A DNA stretch of 12,350 nt from CAYQAE01 sp964415445 [NCBI: uncultured archaeon] (GTDB taxonomy: Archaea; CAYQAE01). Every line of letters begins with the position of its first letter. Positions within the stretch are counted from its first letter, which is position 1. The position numbers and the translations under genes were made by a program. The stretch lies in contig CAYQAE010000055.1 in the NCBI GenBank assembly GCA_964415445.1, positions 1-12,350 of the forward strand, given 5' to 3'. Positions 4,255 to 12,295 of the stretch are shown here, piece after piece. The notes beneath the pieces were generated by a model. It did no database searches and was not told the origin of the DNA. It saw nothing but the letters and a program-made list of their open reading frames with translations.

Positions 4255-7059
4255 ATGAATGTCTTTGATTTATTATCTGAGGATTTAAAAAAACTTATTG
4301 CCTCAGCAGGATTTGAAAAACCAACTCCTCCACAAAAGAGATCTATTCCTCTAATTTTAAATAAAGAAAATATTCTTTTGGTCTCACCTACTGGATCTGG
4401 AAAAACTGAAGCTGTTATGCTACCTCTTTTTGATCTAATAAAGAATGTAGATGATGAGGGCATATTTGCACTCTATATTGCACCACTTAGAGCTCTAAAT
4501 CGAGATCTCCTAGACCGGCTTATAAATTGGTGTGCAAAACTAAAGATCGATATTCAAGTAAGACATGGAGATACTACTCAATATCAAAGACGCAAACAAA
4601 CTCTAAACCCACCTAAAATATTAATTACTACTCCTGAGACATTACAATCTATTTTAATAGGGAAAAAATTATTACAACACCTAAAAAGTGTAAGATGGGT
4701 GGTAGTTGATGAGATTCACGAACTTGCAGAAGACAAACGCGGGGTTCAACTATCACTAGGATTGGAGAGATTACAATATTTTGCAAAGCACCCCATTCAG
4801 AGAATTGGATTGTCTGCAACTGTATCTAACCCACATGATATTGGAAAATTTTTAGTAGGCACAACTAAAGACTGTCAAGTAGTAGAAGTTAAAAAAAGTC
4901 GCAAAATCAATTTATCAGTAGAGTTTCCAAAACCAACTTCTAAAGATGCTAAGCTTAAGAAAAAATTACTAGTCTCTCAAGAGACTATAGCACGTCTGAG
5001 GCGAATTAGAGAGTTAGTTGAAAATCATAATTCAACCCTAACTTTTGTAAATACTAGACAAATTGCAGAAATCCTAGCTTCTCGTTTTCATATTTGGGAT
5101 CCAAATATTCCAATTGACATTCATCATGGTTCACTAGCCAAAGAGTCAAGGATATCTACAGAAGGAGATTTTAAAAGTGAAAATTTAAAGTCAGTAATTA
5201 GTACTTCTTCTTTGGAATTGGGTATAGATATTGGTAGTATTGATTTAGTAATTCAGTATATGTCACCTAGACGAGTTTATAGAATGGTCCAACGTGTGGG
5301 TCGAGGTGGGAGAAGTTTAGATGTTGTATCTAAAGGTGTCATTTTAACTATTGATTTTTTTGATACACTTGAAGCATCTGTGATTGCAAAACGTGCAAAA
5401 AATTTTGAAATTGAAAAGACTAGGGTATACTCCCTAGCTAAGGATGTATTGGCTCATCAAATTGTAGGACTTATTATTACAAAAAAATATATTACATCAG
5501 ATGAGATTTATTCAATTCTAAAGAGTGCATATCCCTATCGGGATTTGAAAAAAATAGATGTCGATGAAGTCCTAGATACTCTCCAAGATCTTTATTTAAT
5601 TAGAAAATATGAACAAGGATATGGACAATCTAAGCGAGCTTTGATTTATTATTTTACCAACGTATCTACTATTCCAGATCAGAAAAAATATAAGATAGTA
5701 AATATTACTTCAAATTCGATTGTGGGTACATTAGATGAAGAATTTGTAGCTACAAAAGGTGAGAAAAATTTAATTTTTGTATGTAAAGGTAGAGCTTGGA
5801 GGGTGGTATCTATTGAAGATGAAAAAGTTGTGGTGGAATCAGTAAATAATCCTGAATTAGCTATTCCTTCTTGGGAGGGTGAGTTAATTCCTGTGCCCTA
5901 TGAAGTTGCAAAAAATTGTGGAAAAATTTTGAGAAAATTTGAAAATAAAAATTTTGATGATTATCTAAATTCTTATCCTTCTGATACAAATTCTAAAGAA
6001 CTTATAAATGATACAATATTGTCTCAAAAATCATATTTAATACCCTCAGATAAAAAAATTATAATTGAAAGTTATGAAACTTACAATATTATCCATTCAT
6101 ATTCTGGCACAAAAATAAATGAAACTTTGGGTCGAGTTATATCTACTTTCCTATCTTCTAAATTAGGAACATCAGTAAGCACTCATTCTGACCCGTATCA
6201 TATTGCAATAAGGGCTCCTGATATAATTGAGGCCGATGAGATCAAAAAATTAATTTTAGATATCGATACTAATCATATAGAACCTCTTCTTAAATTAGCA
6301 CTCAAGCGAACTTCAATGTTTAAATGGAGATTATTTCATGTAGCCAAACGTTTTGGTGCAATTAGAAAAGATGCTGATATGAAAGGTATGAATCTAAATC
6401 GGATTTTGCGATCTTATCAAGATACTCCGCTATTTGATGAAGCATATCGTGAAATTTTCTTTGATAAACTCGATATAGATGGTGCTATTTTAGTTTTATC
6501 AAAAATTCAAAATGGTGAGATTTCAATTCAAACTACTGACAAAATCTCCCCCTTATCTGAACCAATATTAGATGAGATATCTCATTTTGGCGATCTAATT
6601 ACCCCTAACATGCCAGAGCGAGAAATTTTAGAGTTAGTTAAAAAAAGACTTTTGAAGAAAAAAATGACTTTATTTTGTTTTACCTGCAAGGATTATTTTG
6701 GACATTTTTTAGTTGAAAATATTGATAATAGACCAAAATGTAACATATGCAAATCAAATTATCTTACTATTTTCTCAAAATATGATGAAGATAGCCTAAA
6801 AGCTCTAAAGAAATTTTCAAAAGGTAAAAAACTAAAATCTGATGAAAAAAAGGTTATTAATAAATTAAGATCTGTTGCAGATCTAATCTTAGAATATGGA
6901 AAGCGTGCTATAATTGCGTTAGCTGGAGTAGGAGTGGGTCCTACTAATGCTACTAGGATATTATCAAGGATGCATGAGAGCGAAAGGGATTTTATAAAAG
7001 ATATAATTGAAGCAGAAAAAGTCTTTGCACAAACTAAACAATGGTGGGCTAAGAAATAA
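4255..7059 (+). CDS. Lhr-type superfamily 2 DNA/RNA helicase
   Basis: 934-residue ATP-dependent helicase of the archaeal Lhr group, which acts in DNA repair or replication-linked unwinding and in some lineages in RNA metabolism. Motifs in order: an upstream Gln motif (PTPPQ, 23-27), Walker A SPTGSGKT (44-51), TPE (126-128), DEIH (152-155), SAT (187-189), the second RecA domain, then motif VI QRVGRGGR (346-353). A winged-helix/Lhr-core region follows. Near the C-terminus two CxxC pairs (Cys808/811 and Cys829/832) look like a zinc ribbon, and the end carries a helix-hairpin-like GVGPTNATRIL block and the final helical segment usual in this group. Length is normal for an Lhr core plus tail. The start is favoured by the TATA box placing initiation at or next to the ATG. 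It ends two bases before the stop of the convergent DUF362 gene. Substrate preference cannot be read from sequence. Confidence 0.92.
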   Translation: MNVFDLLSEDLKKLIASAGFEKPTPPQKRSIPLILNKENILLVSPTGSGKTEAVMLPLFDLIKNVDDEGIFALYIAPLRALNRDLLDRLINWCAKLKIDIQVRHGDTTQYQRRKQTLNPPKILITTPETLQSILIGKKLLQHLKSVRWVVVDEIHELAEDKRGVQLSLGLERLQYFAKHPIQRIGLSATVSNPHDIGKFLVGTTKDCQVVEVKKSRKINLSVEFPKPTSKDAKLKKKLLVSQETIARLRRIRELVENHNSTLTFVNTRQIAEILASRFHIWDPNIPIDIHHGSLAKESRISTEGDFKSENLKSVISTSSLELGIDIGSIDLVIQYMSPRRVYRMVQRVGRGGRSLDVVSKGVILTIDFFDTLEASVIAKRAKNFEIEKTRVYSLAKDVLAHQIVGLIITKKYITSDEIYSILKSAYPYRDLKKIDVDEVLDTLQDLYLIRKYEQGYGQSKRALIYYFTNVSTIPDQKKYKIVNITSNSIVGTLDEEFVATKGEKNLIFVCKGRAWRVVSIEDEKVVVESVNNPELAIPSWEGELIPVPYEVAKNCGKILRKFENKNFDDYLNSYPSDTNSKELINDTILSQKSYLIPSDKKIIIESYETYNIIHSYSGTKINETLGRVISTFLSSKLGTSVSTHSDPYHIAIRAPDIIEADEIKKLILDIDTNHIEPLLKLALKRTSMFKWRLFHVAKRFGAIRKDADMKGMNLNRILRSYQDTPLFDEAYREIFFDKLDIDGAILVLSKIQNGEISIQTTDKISPLSEPILDEISHFGDLITPNMPEREILELVKKRLLKKKMTLFCFTCKDYFGHFLVENIDNRPKCNICKSNYLTIFSKYDEDSLKALKKFSKGKKLKSDEKKVINKLRSVADLILEYGKRAIIALAGVGVGPTNATRILSRMHESERDFIKDIIEAEKVFAQTKQWWAKK

Positions 7060-7061
7060 TT

Positions 7062-8180
7062 TCAATAAAAATATCCTTTTATTCCTGCTCTTTTTGTATC
7101 TAGAGCAAAATATGAACAATTCTCAATGCAAGTAAGGCAAGAAATACATTTGAGATAATCAAATTTAATTTCATCTTCTAATTTAATTGCACCCACAGGA
7201 CATACTCTAATACAATTTTTACATTTTGTACATCGGTCTTTATTTTTAAGATACGGAATTTTTCGAAGTATTCTTTTGAAAATATTACCTATTGATATTA
7301 ACTTTGCAATAGTTGAGTTTGGAAATCTTAATTTAGTTTTTACATCCTCTAATTTCTTTCCAACTATTTCAATTTCTTCTAAATTTGCAGTACCTATACC
7401 TCTCTCATGTGCAATTTTTATCATAGGTATTTTGAATGGATTAATTCCACATAAACTAAGAGAAACAGCATCAACTGCTAATCCATCACTACCACAAATT
7501 ATTAGTCCTAAGTATTTTGTAGGTCCAAAAGCAGGCCCCTTTGCTCCTTGCATAGGTGATATTGCATCCATTATAGTGAATTTGGGCATCACAGAAGCGT
7601 ATATATCTACCAAAATTGAACTAAATTTATACAAATTGCTGGTTTTAGCATGTACTTTTGATTTAATTATTCCTGGTTGTACTCCAAATATGTTTTTAAT
7701 AGCCCCTGTATATATAGTTAAAAAATGGGATTTAATCTTAGGTAAATTTATTACAAAATCTGCATCATAAATTTCTTTTGATAAAAATACATCTTTTAGA
7801 ATTGAATTTGATTTTATAGTCTTTTTGATAGGTGGATCTTTTTCAAAATCAGAAAACTTCACACCTTCTTGTTTTATTATATCTAGATATCCTAATTTTT
7901 CAAATACTTCTTTTGTTTCACCTTTTTTTTGTTGTCCAGAACAATCTCCGACTTTTGGTATGATATTATTTTCTTTTAATATTTTAATAGTACTTCTTAA
8001 AATTTCAGAATCAGTTGTAGCATTTTTATTGGCTAATAGGGTATTAGGCTTTATTATTACATTTTTTTTGTTTTTAATTATATCTCTAAATTCACCATTT
8101 AATTCTAATCCTTTTTTTATTGCTTTATATACTCCTAAATCTGATACTTTAGTTATAGCTACTTTGGTCTTTTTTTTCAT
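7062..8180 (-). CDS. DUF362 protein with C-terminal 2x[4Fe-4S] ferredoxin domain
   Basis: 372-residue cytoplasmic protein. Residues from about 5 to 285 form a DUF362 domain with characteristic segments KPN near 45, DADFVINLPKIKSH, and a GSDGLAVDAV block near 230. After a basic linker come two ferredoxin motifs: CxxCxxCxxxCP with Cys317, 320, 323 and 327, and a second set at Cys345, 348, 351 and 355, so two [4Fe-4S] clusters are expected. DUF362-ferredoxin fusions are common in methanogens and other anaerobic archaea, and their reaction is not established. The second motif ends in Ser rather than Pro, a minor change. The gene is divergent from the ribosomal protein operon and convergent with the helicase. 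The ATG at 8180 follows A+T-rich DNA without a Shine-Dalgarno, compatible with a leaderless or short-leader mRNA. Domain calls are firm, the biochemical role unknown. Confidence 0.88.
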   Translation of the reverse strand: MKKKTKVAITKVSDLGVYKAIKKGLELNGEFRDIIKNKKNVIIKPNTLLANKNATTDSEILRSTIKILKENNIIPKVGDCSGQQKKGETKEVFEKLGYLDIIKQEGVKFSDFEKDPPIKKTIKSNSILKDVFLSKEIYDADFVINLPKIKSHFLTIYTGAIKNIFGVQPGIIKSKVHAKTSNLYKFSSILVDIYASVMPKFTIMDAISPMQGAKGPAFGPTKYLGLIICGSDGLAVDAVSLSLCGINPFKIPMIKIAHERGIGTANLEEIEIVGKKLEDVKTKLRFPNSTIAKLISIGNIFKRILRKIPYLKNKDRCTKCKNCIRVCPVGAIKLEDEIKFDYLKCISCLTCIENCSYFALDTKRAGIKGYFY

Positions 8181-8242
8181 AAAAAAATCAATGTTCTTTA
8201 TATTTTATCTAAATTTAAATTTGACTAATAATTTTTACAGAA

Positions 8243-8250
8243 ACATTTAA
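8243..8250 (+). promoter_or_regulatory. Possible TATA box of the rpl18e-rpl13-rps9-rpoN operon
   Basis: ATTTAAAT after ACAGAAAC lies in the 131-base divergent gap. Initiation about 27 bases downstream would give a leader of roughly 35-40 bases before the L18e ATG. A second A+T-rich candidate, TTTATAAT at 8291-8298, is too close to the start codon for normal spacing. The symmetric sequence may also serve the DUF362 gene. Confidence 0.3.
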
Positions 8251-8311
8251 ATGCTATCGACAAGTGGCTTTTTGTTGGCTAAAACTTAAGTTTATAATGT
8301 GGGTATAAGAT

Positions 8312-8680
8312 ATGAGTTCCAAAAAACTTACCAAAACTGATATAAATCTCAAAAAACTTATTAAAACTCTAAAGGGTATCGGACGCAAAGAAGGATCTAA
8401 ACTCTGGAGAGATATAGCAGAGCGCTTGTCAAAACCTCGCAGAAACCAGCCAAAAGTAAATGTGTATAAATTAGAAAAATTTACAAATAATAATGAAACC
8501 GTAGTTGTGCCTGGTAAAGTTTTGGGTGTCGGAAATTTATCCCATAAATTAACTGTATCCGCTTTTAGATTTTCTGAATTAGCAAAAGAAAAAATAGCTG
8601 ATGCAAAAGGTAAATGTATATCTATTTCAGATCTAGCTAATATGAATCCTAAAGGTAGTAATGTAAAAATAATGAGTTGA
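8312..8680 (+). CDS. rpl18e: Large subunit ribosomal protein eL18 (L18e)
   Basis: 122-residue basic protein of the archaeal/eukaryotic L18e family, absent from bacteria. It has the typical lysine-rich N-terminus, a WRDIAERLSKPRRNQPKVNV block (residues 32-51) and the VVVPGKVLGVGNLSHKLTVS core (residues 64-83). It belongs to the 50S subunit and binds 23S rRNA. Length and motifs are complete. It is the first gene of a tight four-gene plus-strand unit; L13 follows after four bases. Nothing about it is unusual apart from A+T-rich codon use shared with the whole window. Confidence 0.96.
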   Translation: MSSKKLTKTDINLKKLIKTLKGIGRKEGSKLWRDIAERLSKPRRNQPKVNVYKLEKFTNNNETVVVPGKVLGVGNLSHKLTVSAFRFSELAKEKIADAKGKCISISDLANMNPKGSNVKIMS

Positions 8681-8684
8681 TAAT

Positions 8685-9104
8685 ATGGTAGCAATTGACG
8701 GTACTGATCTTTATTTAGGTAGAATGGCATCGACTGTGGCTAAAAGGCTACTAAATGGTGAGAAAGTAGATATAGTCAATTGTGAAAAGATTAGAATTTC
8801 AGGAAATAAAAAAAATATCTATGACAGAAGTAAAAGACGTCTAAAACTTAAATCAATTGTAAATCCTCTAAGAGGCGCCAAATATCCAAAAGATCCTGAA
8901 AAATATGTCAAAAGAGCAGTAAGAGGGATGCTACCTTATGATCGTACAAAGGGCCGCATGGCCTACAGAAGACTTAAAGTTTATTATGGATCACCTGAAA
9001 ATATAAAAAATGTTGAGACGATTGATCAAGCAAAATCAAATAAAATAAGAAAATATACTACTGTATATAATGTATGTAGAGAATTAGGTGGCATAAAAGA
9101 ATGA
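8685..9104 (+). CDS. rpl13: Large subunit ribosomal protein uL13
   Basis: 139-residue uL13, an rRNA-binding protein of the 50S subunit. Recognisable parts are the N-terminal IDGTDLYLGRMAS strand-helix, VNCEKIRISG near residues 32-41, and the conserved RAVRGMLPYDRTKGR segment of archaeal L13 at about 84-98. The ATG lies four bases after the L18e stop, with only a weak Shine-Dalgarno-like GTTGA. Its stop overlaps the start of S9 by four bases (ATGA), the classic sign of translational coupling. In bacteria and archaea alike, L13 and S9 are neighbours. Confidence 0.97.
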   Translation: MVAIDGTDLYLGRMASTVAKRLLNGEKVDIVNCEKIRISGNKKNIYDRSKRRLKLKSIVNPLRGAKYPKDPEKYVKRAVRGMLPYDRTKGRMAYRRLKVYYGSPENIKNVETIDQAKSNKIRKYTTVYNVCRELGGIKE

Positions 9105-9502
9105 ATGTAATACAAACTAAAGGCAAAAGAAAATCATCAATTGCACGAGCTGTATTTAAGAAAGGAGAGGGAAGAGTAAGAATAAATAATGTGCCACTAG
9201 AAATTTATGCTCCTCTAATGTCTCAGATGAAAATCCGTGAAGTATTAGCATTTTGTGATCCTAAAGTAGTAAATAAAGTGGACATTGATTTAAATGTATA
9301 TGGTGGCGGATTTATGGGTCAAGCTGATGCTATCAGGTGTGCTTTAGGTCGTGGTTTTGTTCAATGGACTAAAGATATGAAGCTGAGAGAAAAATTTTTG
9401 AATTATGATAAAACTATTATACGTGGCGATCACAGACGCAAAGAACCTAAAAAATGCGGAGGTCGTGGCGCAAGATCTCGAAAACAGAAATCTTATAGGT
9501 AA
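9101..9502 (+). CDS. rps9: Small subunit ribosomal protein uS9
   Basis: 133-residue uS9, whose C-terminal tail reaches toward P-site tRNA in the 30S subunit. The N-terminal [20 protein letters not shown] stretch (residues 8-27), the central [20 protein letters not shown] block (66-85) and the basic [14 protein letters not shown] tail are all present and the length is normal for archaea. The start overlaps the L13 stop by four bases. RpoN follows five bases after its stop codon. Confidence 0.97.
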   Translation: MNVIQTKGKRKSSIARAVFKKGEGRVRINNVPLEIYAPLMSQMKIREVLAFCDPKVVNKVDIDLNVYGGGFMGQADAIRCALGRGFVQWTKDMKLREKFLNYDKTIIRGDHRRKEPKKCGGRGARSRKQKSYR

Positions 9503-9507
9503 TTTAT

Positions 9508-9705
9508 ATGATAGGACCGATACGTTGTTTCTCATGCGGAAAGCCCTTAGGGCAATATTATGAAGATTATAAAAAAAGAATTGAAAAAGGAGAAAACCCT
9601 AAAGATGTTCTCGATTCAATGGGAATTGAGAGATATTGTTGCAGAAGAATGATTTTATCTCATAAAGAATTATTGGATGATATTATAAAATATCAATACC
9701 CTTAA
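9508..9705 (+). CDS. rpoN: DNA-directed RNA polymerase subunit N (Rpo10)
   Basis: 65-residue zinc-binding subunit of archaeal RNA polymerase, the counterpart of eukaryotic Rpb10, which helps assemble the Rpo3-Rpo11 platform. The four zinc ligands are visible: Cys7 and Cys10 in [10 protein letters not shown], and the adjacent Cys44-Cys45 in RYCCRRMIL. The full expected length is present. A GGTAAT stretch precedes the ATG. It is the last gene of the ribosomal unit; its stop overlaps the stop of the convergent dph2 by three to four bases. In many other archaea rpoK, enolase and rps2 continue here, and they are not present in this window. Confidence 0.97.
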   Translation: MIGPIRCFSCGKPLGQYYEDYKKRIEKGENPKDVLDSMGIERYCCRRMILSHKELLDDIIKYQYP

Positions 9706-10646
9706 TTTATCTCATCAAAGAAATATTTTTTATCTTCAAAAAGTATTCCTACTTCTGAAACAGTAAGCAGAGGCTTTTTTATCATTTCTTGATTGTCAAT
9801 TGCAATTCTAGGGCATGCCAATATTATAAATGCATCTATATATTGAAATTCAGATAATTTATCTACAGATATTTCATCCGCTGAGATTTTGATGTATTTT
9901 TTGTTATTTTTCTTAAGTATTCCAATTACTTTATCTAATTCTTTATCTCTTCTTTGTCCTATTTTGGTGGTTGATACTATACCAAATATATCTGTAGATT
10001 TTGCTTTTTCAATTTGTGCATATCTTTTCTTTAGAAATTTATTCTTTATTTTAGATATCTCTTCCAATTTATTTTCAAATGGATTGAATTGAAATACTTT
10101 CTTCTCTGTTGATAAACTTAGACCTAAGGGATGAAATTTTCCATCTCCTACATATAGATATGAGTCAATTTTATCTTCAATGCTTTTTGCTGACTTAAAA
10201 TTGCATCCTAAAATTTGTCCGGGATATTTTACTCTTCTATTTTTTTTACCTAATATTGGATTTTTCCCTTCTGATTTTAAAATATCTATAACTTGATCTG
10301 CATTTTTTTTATGATTTATACTAAATACTACGCCAATGTCTTTGGGGAGTTTTTTGAATAAATTTTTGTCTATATCTGAGATATTATGTAAATATTCAAA
10401 GTAGAATACATCTTCTTTTGTCTCTATAATTTTGTTATGGCCCATATGGACTAATAAATCAACATCCATTGACAAATCTAGGTCACAACCCCCATAACAT
10501 GAATTTGCAGAAACAAGATAGTCTATATTTTTTTGATCTAGCTTATCTAAGATCTTTCTAATATATGATTTTAAACCACTTGGTGCTTGCACTCCTACCT
10601 TTTTGATATTTTCATCTTCAATTTTTTTCATTAGACTCTTTAGCAT
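9702..10646 (-). CDS. dph2: Diphthamide synthase Dph2 (2-(3-amino-3-carboxypropyl)histidine synthase)
   Basis: 314-residue non-canonical radical-SAM enzyme for the first step of diphthamide synthesis, transferring the aminocarboxypropyl group of S-adenosylmethionine to a histidine of elongation factor aEF2. The three cysteines that hold its [4Fe-4S] cluster can be placed, one per domain: Cys54 in CYGGCD (with an extra Cys50), Cys148 in ILGCNF and Cys278 in ACPRIAID. Length is slightly short but normal for archaeal homodimeric Dph2. The start is fixed by a good Shine-Dalgarno, AGAAGGAG (10660-10653), six bases before the ATG and inside the end of the upstream membrane protein gene, which it overlaps by 29 bases. 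An ATG five codons in is less likely. The later diphthamide enzymes are not in this window. Confidence 0.93.
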   Translation of the reverse strand: MLKSLMKKIEDENIKKVGVQAPSGLKSYIRKILDKLDQKNIDYLVSANSCYGGCDLDLSMDVDLLVHMGHNKIIETKEDVFYFEYLHNISDIDKNLFKKLPKDIGVVFSINHKKNADQVIDILKSEGKNPILGKKNRRVKYPGQILGCNFKSAKSIEDKIDSYLYVGDGKFHPLGLSLSTEKKVFQFNPFENKLEEISKIKNKFLKKRYAQIEKAKSTDIFGIVSTTKIGQRRDKELDKVIGILKKNNKKYIKISADEISVDKLSEFQYIDAFIILACPRIAIDNQEMIKKPLLTVSEVGILFEDKKYFFDEIN

Positions 10647-11937
10647 GATATACTCCTTCTAAAAAGCTAGGTTTTATTATCTTTATCATTTTTCTAGCTA
10701 TTCGCTCTGTAAAATTTGTTGCAATAAAAAATAATGTTCCTATTCCATATATTGCAACTAGAATGAAATCGATAACACTGTAGGTAAACCCCAAAAGATA
10801 CCAAAGCACAGATAACCATATCAATACTTCCAAAGCGGTTAAAGCCCCTTTAATGCCTCTGTAGAAAATTAAAAATCCAATTATTAAAAAACCAAACATT
10901 ATAGCTCTCAAAAAATACTTTGATTTTTGGATTCTTTCATATTCTATTATAGGATTGATATCTGTATTTCCTATTCGATCTTTTTGATAATCGGCACTCA
11001 ATGCATACGTTAAGGATCCAATTTTTGGTATGTAGAAATCATTTTCTGGAATTGGCACATGAAAATATGTCTCAAAATAATAAGGGGTAGCACCTACTTG
11101 TTTGTAAGTATGGTGGTGAAAATCACTAAAGGAGTATGATACATTTCCTGATTTTGCATCTATTACTGCATCAATCCTCTCTACATCTCCAACTTCTGTA
11201 AATGAACCAGTCTCATTCCAATAAAATATTCTTCTTATCACCCAATAGGGGATTTCATCTTCTGAAAAGAAAAATATTTCATCTCTGAAAAAATCAAAAT
11301 TAAAATCTCCACTTAAATTAGCCAAAACTGTGCCATTAGCAATCTTATCTGCTTCTTGGGGGCTAATTACATCTTCATAAATATTTCCTTGATAATAGAC
11401 TTTATTTTCTGTGTAGTTTGCAAATGATATTTCATATCGTTTATAATTCTCATCCCATTCAGGATGCCAATATGCACGATATCTAGGATAGTTATTTTTT
11501 GGTATATCTACTACCTCTACAGGATATTCTATTTTTTTAATAATTCTTCCGTTATCTGTTGCAATAAACTCTAATGTACCATTTTGATCCACATCATAAA
11601 CTTGCACTGCTTTGTAATATGTGAAATGGGGAGGTACATTAAATTCAAGCGGAAAAAGGTCGCCGTCTCGAGTCACAATGCTAAGATTCTCAGAGATTAG
11701 GTTATCTATATGAAATGTTATAGGAAAATTATTGGGATTTTCAACTGATATAGTAATTGCTAGAGATTGATTATAATATGCAAAATTGTGTTCATTATTT
11801 GGTGATATATCTATATTAACTTCATCAATATCACCACTAGGTAGGGGTATAAAATATATTAATATAGTCAAAACAATTGGGAACCTAAATGAATATATTT
11901 TTTTAAATATATTTTCATCTTTTTGTTTAATATTCAT
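10618..11937 (-). CDS. Membrane protein with large sequon-rich extracellular domain, function unknown
   Basis: 439 residues from the ATG at 11937. Layout: a basic N-terminus, one hydrophobic segment at about 19-33 (signal anchor or signal peptide), an extracytoplasmic region of about 300 residues, then three membrane segments at about 341-359, 365-384 and 388-406 and a basic cytoplasmic tail. The outer region is rich in Tyr, Phe, Asn and Asp and contains eight N-glycosylation sequons (NxS/T), fitting surface exposure in an archaeon. A DVDQNGTLEF stretch resembles an Asp-rich loop, and a DAKSGNVSYSF strand resembles PepSY-like repeats, but I assign neither family. A TTG at 11955 gives six more residues; I prefer the ATG because a TATA box centred near 11969 places transcription start about five bases upstream of it. 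The end overlaps dph2, so the two are probably one transcript. Confidence 0.72.
   Translation of the reverse strand: MNIKQKDENIFKKIYSFRFPIVLTILIYFIPLPSGDIDEVNIDISPNNEHNFAYYNQSLAITISVENPNNFPITFHIDNLISENLSIVTRDGDLFPLEFNVPPHFTYYKAVQVYDVDQNGTLEFIATDNGRIIKKIEYPVEVVDIPKNNYPRYRAYWHPEWDENYKRYEISFANYTENKVYYQGNIYEDVISPQEADKIANGTVLANLSGDFNFDFFRDEIFFFSEDEIPYWVIRRIFYWNETGSFTEVGDVERIDAVIDAKSGNVSYSFSDFHHHTYKQVGATPYYFETYFHVPIPENDFYIPKIGSLTYALSADYQKDRIGNTDINPIIEYERIQKSKYFLRAIMFGFLIIGFLIFYRGIKGALTALEVLIWLSVLWYLLGFTYSVIDFILVAIYGIGTLFFIATNFTERIARKMIKIIKPSFLEGVYHAKESNEKN
10653..10660 (-). promoter_or_regulatory. Shine-Dalgarno of dph2
   Basis: AGAAGGAG on the minus strand, six bases upstream of the dph2 ATG. It lies inside the coding sequence of the upstream membrane protein and implies coupled translation. 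It is one of the strongest ribosome-binding sites in the window and decides the dph2 start. Confidence 0.75.
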
Positions 11938-11961
11938 AGTTAAGTGGATGATCAAAGATCA

Positions 11962-11976
11962 CATATATTATATTTT
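11962..11976 (-). promoter_or_regulatory. TATA box of the membrane protein-dph2 unit
   Basis: AAAATATAATATATG on the minus strand, centred near 11969. Standard archaeal spacing puts the start of transcription at about 11942, five bases before the ATG at 11937, so the mRNA would be virtually leaderless. This would leave the upstream TTG codon untranscribed. Confidence 0.5.
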
Positions 11977-12249
11977 TTGCTAATAGTTATAGATAGAAAT
12001 TTTTTATGAATTACTCTATAACCTTCCAATTATCATTTTTTTATTTATTTCCAAACTGAGAAAAGATATTTTGACTATAATTTAATTTTAGAAACTTTAT
12101 TTGATATTTAGCCAATTTTCATTTCAAACATATAAAGGTTTTGCAAAACTTTTTTTAACAAAATTAAGTTTACATATTATTATCATGATTATAGTAATTC
12201 ATGATGAATCTCCCTCTTTTTTTTCTTTTTTTAAAAATAGCTAGATTTA

Positions 12250-12265
12250 CCTTTTTAAATTTATT
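12250..12265 (+). promoter_or_regulatory. Possible TATA box of the right-edge gene
   Basis: The plus-strand stretch CTTTTTAAATTTATTTAGG covers this interval. Initiation about 27 bases beyond its centre falls near 12285, leaving a leader of about ten bases before the ATG at 12296. Weak support, because the whole region is A+T-rich. Confidence 0.3.
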
Positions 12266-12295
12266 TAGGTTAGGTTTATTTTGAGTGAAAGTTAG

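Larger units (their letters stand above)
11938..12295. other. Intergenic region between divergent genes, no gene seen
   Basis: About 360 bases of very A+T-rich DNA. It holds the minus-strand TATA element of the membrane protein at its left end and a plus-strand A+T-rich promoter candidate near 12250-12265. Two tiny plus-strand frames of fewer than 20 codons occur but show no support. A GTTTTGCAAAAC inverted repeat lies near 12139-12150, and a box C-like ATGATGA at 12201 has no matching box D. No tRNA, C/D sRNA or repeat array was found. Confidence 0.6.

Noticed and set aside
7276-8250. Two plus-strand ORFs of 164 and 141 codons
   Set aside because: Antisense to the DUF362-ferredoxin gene, whose conserved motifs show the minus strand is coding.
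8254-8730. Minus-strand 158-codon ORF
   Set aside because: Covers the L18e gene in antisense; L18e is unmistakable.
11938-11955. TTG start for the membrane protein
   Set aside because: It adds only six residues and lies upstream of the transcription start implied by the TATA box; the ATG at 11937 fits better.
12139-12150. GTTTTGCAAAAC inverted repeat as a terminator or operator
   Set aside because: The 12-base palindrome is short, has no loop for a terminator hairpin, and may be chance in A+T-rich DNA.
12201-12220. ATGATGA as box C of a second C/D sRNA
   Set aside because: No CTGA box at guide distance, no C'/D' pair and no terminal stem.
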